Of a DNA stretch of 47,847 bases, positions 47,259 to 47,847 are shown piece by piece. The translations under genes and the position numbers were made by a program. Below the pieces are notes generated by a model. It was not told where the DNA came from. It ran no database searches and was given only the letters and a program-made list of their open reading frames with translations. Each line of letters starts with the position of its first letter. The stretch's first letter is position 1. Source of the stretch: a virus; the IMG/VR virus record IMGVR_UViG_3300033149_002670, positions 1 to 47,847 of that record. One strand, written 5' to 3'.

Positions 47259-47335
47259 AAACTAATATATGTAAAAGATGTTTGGAGAAAATAAATGGAT
47301 GGAGAATTCAAATACTGGTTAAAAGAGGCTTATAG
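47255..47335 (+). CDS. Micro-ORF from partial duplication, 26 aa
   Basis: A GTG after GGAGGTAGGAT opens a frame whose ICKRCLEK segment is copied from the end of the gene at 46897. It overlaps the gene at 47295. It may be translated or may only be a by-product of the duplication. Confidence 0.3.
   Translation: MKTNICKRCLEKINGWRIQILVKRGL
47267..47290 (+). repeat. 24-bp duplication, copy 2
   Basis: An exact repeat of 47035-47058. Here the TTTGGAGAAA end serves as ribosome-binding site for the gene at 47295. Confidence 0.9.
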
Positions 47336-47444
47336 GTTTCTTGAATTAGCTTTAATAGGTTCTCGAAAGAAACAAAGAGAATTTATTCAGAAAGCTATTG
47401 AATGTCTGAATAATTTTGAAAAAGAATTGGAGAAGAAATATTAA
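47295..47444 (+). CDS. Small helical protein, 49 aa
   Basis: The protein is wholly helical and basic (MDGEFKYWLKEAYRFLELAL ... FEKELEKKY). TTTGGAGAAAATAAATG precedes the start. No family was recognised. Confidence 0.55.
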   Translation: MDGEFKYWLKEAYRFLELALIGSRKKQREFIQKAIECLNNFEKELEKKY

Positions 47445-47482
47445 AAAGTTTATTTACATTTATTTTTAACTTGGAAAAAGTG

Positions 47483-47713
47483 ATGGATATTTTAGCTGGC
47501 CTGTTTGAGTTGATGGGAAAATATTTTGTTGGTGAGAAAGCCAGAATAGGTTTTGTATTTCATATAATAGGTTCTATATTTTGGACTGTAATTGCTTTAA
47601 GGGCAAGTATTTATGGATTACTAATTATAACAATTCCAGCTTTCTTTTTAAACATTATAAATTTTATTAAGTGGAGTAAAAAAAATGATTCCTGTAAAAG
47701 AAATGTCAGATGA
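47483..47713 (+). CDS. Two-helix membrane protein, 76 aa
   Basis: After a helical start (MDILAGLFELMGKYFVGEKA), two hydrophobic segments (IGFVFHIIGSIFWTVIALRA and IYGLLIITIPAFFLNIINFI) and a basic tail follow. The layout recalls single-module pieces of PnuC- or YgjV-like membrane proteins, though this is weak. A TTG at 47471 would add four residues. Confidence 0.55.
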   Translation: MDILAGLFELMGKYFVGEKARIGFVFHIIGSIFWTVIALRASIYGLLIITIPAFFLNIINFIKWSKKNDSCKRNVR

Positions 47714-47847
47714 ACAAAAACAAATATTGATTTGGTTACCAGTATTACAAGAAATAGAAGCAAAAGGATATAACCCAATAAAACTTATTTTTGATAATGA
47801 GGTGAAAACATTGGAACAAATAGAAATAATTTATCAGGCACTTACAG
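47685..47847 (+). CDS. Small hypothetical protein, 5' part of join-spanning gene
   Basis: ATG 47685 follows GTGGAGTAAAAAA. The frame (MIPVKEMSDEQKQILIWLPV ...) runs into the terminal repeat and continues at base 3 of the window to the stop at 228-230, giving 92 residues in all. Confidence 0.75.
   Translation, partial: MIPVKEMSDEQKQILIWLPVLQEIEAKGYNPIKLIFDNEVKTLEQIEIIYQALT
47734..47847. repeat. Direct terminal repeat, right copy
   Basis: Identical to bases 1-114; see the left copy. It shows that the sequence closes on itself. Confidence 0.95.

Noticed and set aside
1-47847. CRISPR arrays, insertion sequences, integrase or attachment sites.
   Set aside because: No regularly spaced repeat-spacer units, transposase or recombinase motifs were seen; the 5.3-6.9 kb repeats enclose genes of different length and are not CRISPR.

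Overview
The window is a nearly complete, AT-rich genome of an uncultured tailed bacteriophage, most likely a podovirus. The last 114 bases repeat the first 114 exactly, so it reads as one circular (or circularly permuted) unit of 47,733 bp, and one small gene runs across the join. The virion genes are a small and a large terminase subunit, portal, scaffold, HK97-type major capsid protein, two head-tail adaptors, a tail nozzle, a fibre and large internal virion proteins. No tape measure, sheath or long-tail tube gene was recognised. There is no integrase and no phage RNA polymerase. The promoters found look like host sigma70 promoters. The host cannot be named from the sequence, but it must use ordinary Shine-Dalgarno sites.

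The layout has two arms. The early/replication arm is on the plus strand and runs from about 46,550 through the join to 20,590. It holds some 75 small, tightly packed and often overlapping genes around a replication set: family A DNA polymerase (1203-3008), Cas4/RecB-like nuclease (11344-12162), a small protein with an SSB-like tail (12986-13246), DnaB-type helicase (13370-14278), TOPRIM primase (14275-15075), HNH protein (15469-15804) and a stand-alone DnaQ-like exonuclease (18973-19698). The late/virion arm is on the minus strand and runs from about 46,026 down to 20,642. The arms converge on a strong hairpin terminator near 20,630 and diverge from a 520-bp control region (46,027-46,549).

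The most unusual part is 5.3-6.9 kb. Six small unrelated genes there are separated by copies of one element of about 55 bp that runs from the stop codon of one gene to the start codon of the next. Each intact copy begins with a small hairpin whose loop and closing pair read CAAGGAUG. This matches the known recognition motif of the RNA-binding regulator CsrA/RsmE (CANGGANG in a hairpin loop). Stem pairs change in a compensatory way between copies, and a further copy of the hairpin lies on the other strand in the leader of the late operon. This could be a CsrA-binding, sponge-like or translation-control array embedded in phage mRNA.

Other notable points: a string of hairpins in a 600-bp gene-free region (possible origin); a GC-rich three-way-junction RNA candidate upstream of the helicase; a zinc-ribbon gene that appears to start at AUU; a probably leaderless HTH regulator at the head of the early arm; a recurrent promoter family; different ribosome-binding-site styles in the two arms; an exported trypsin-like protease in the head-gene cluster; a RyR-domain protein beside the terminase; and no recognisable endolysin.
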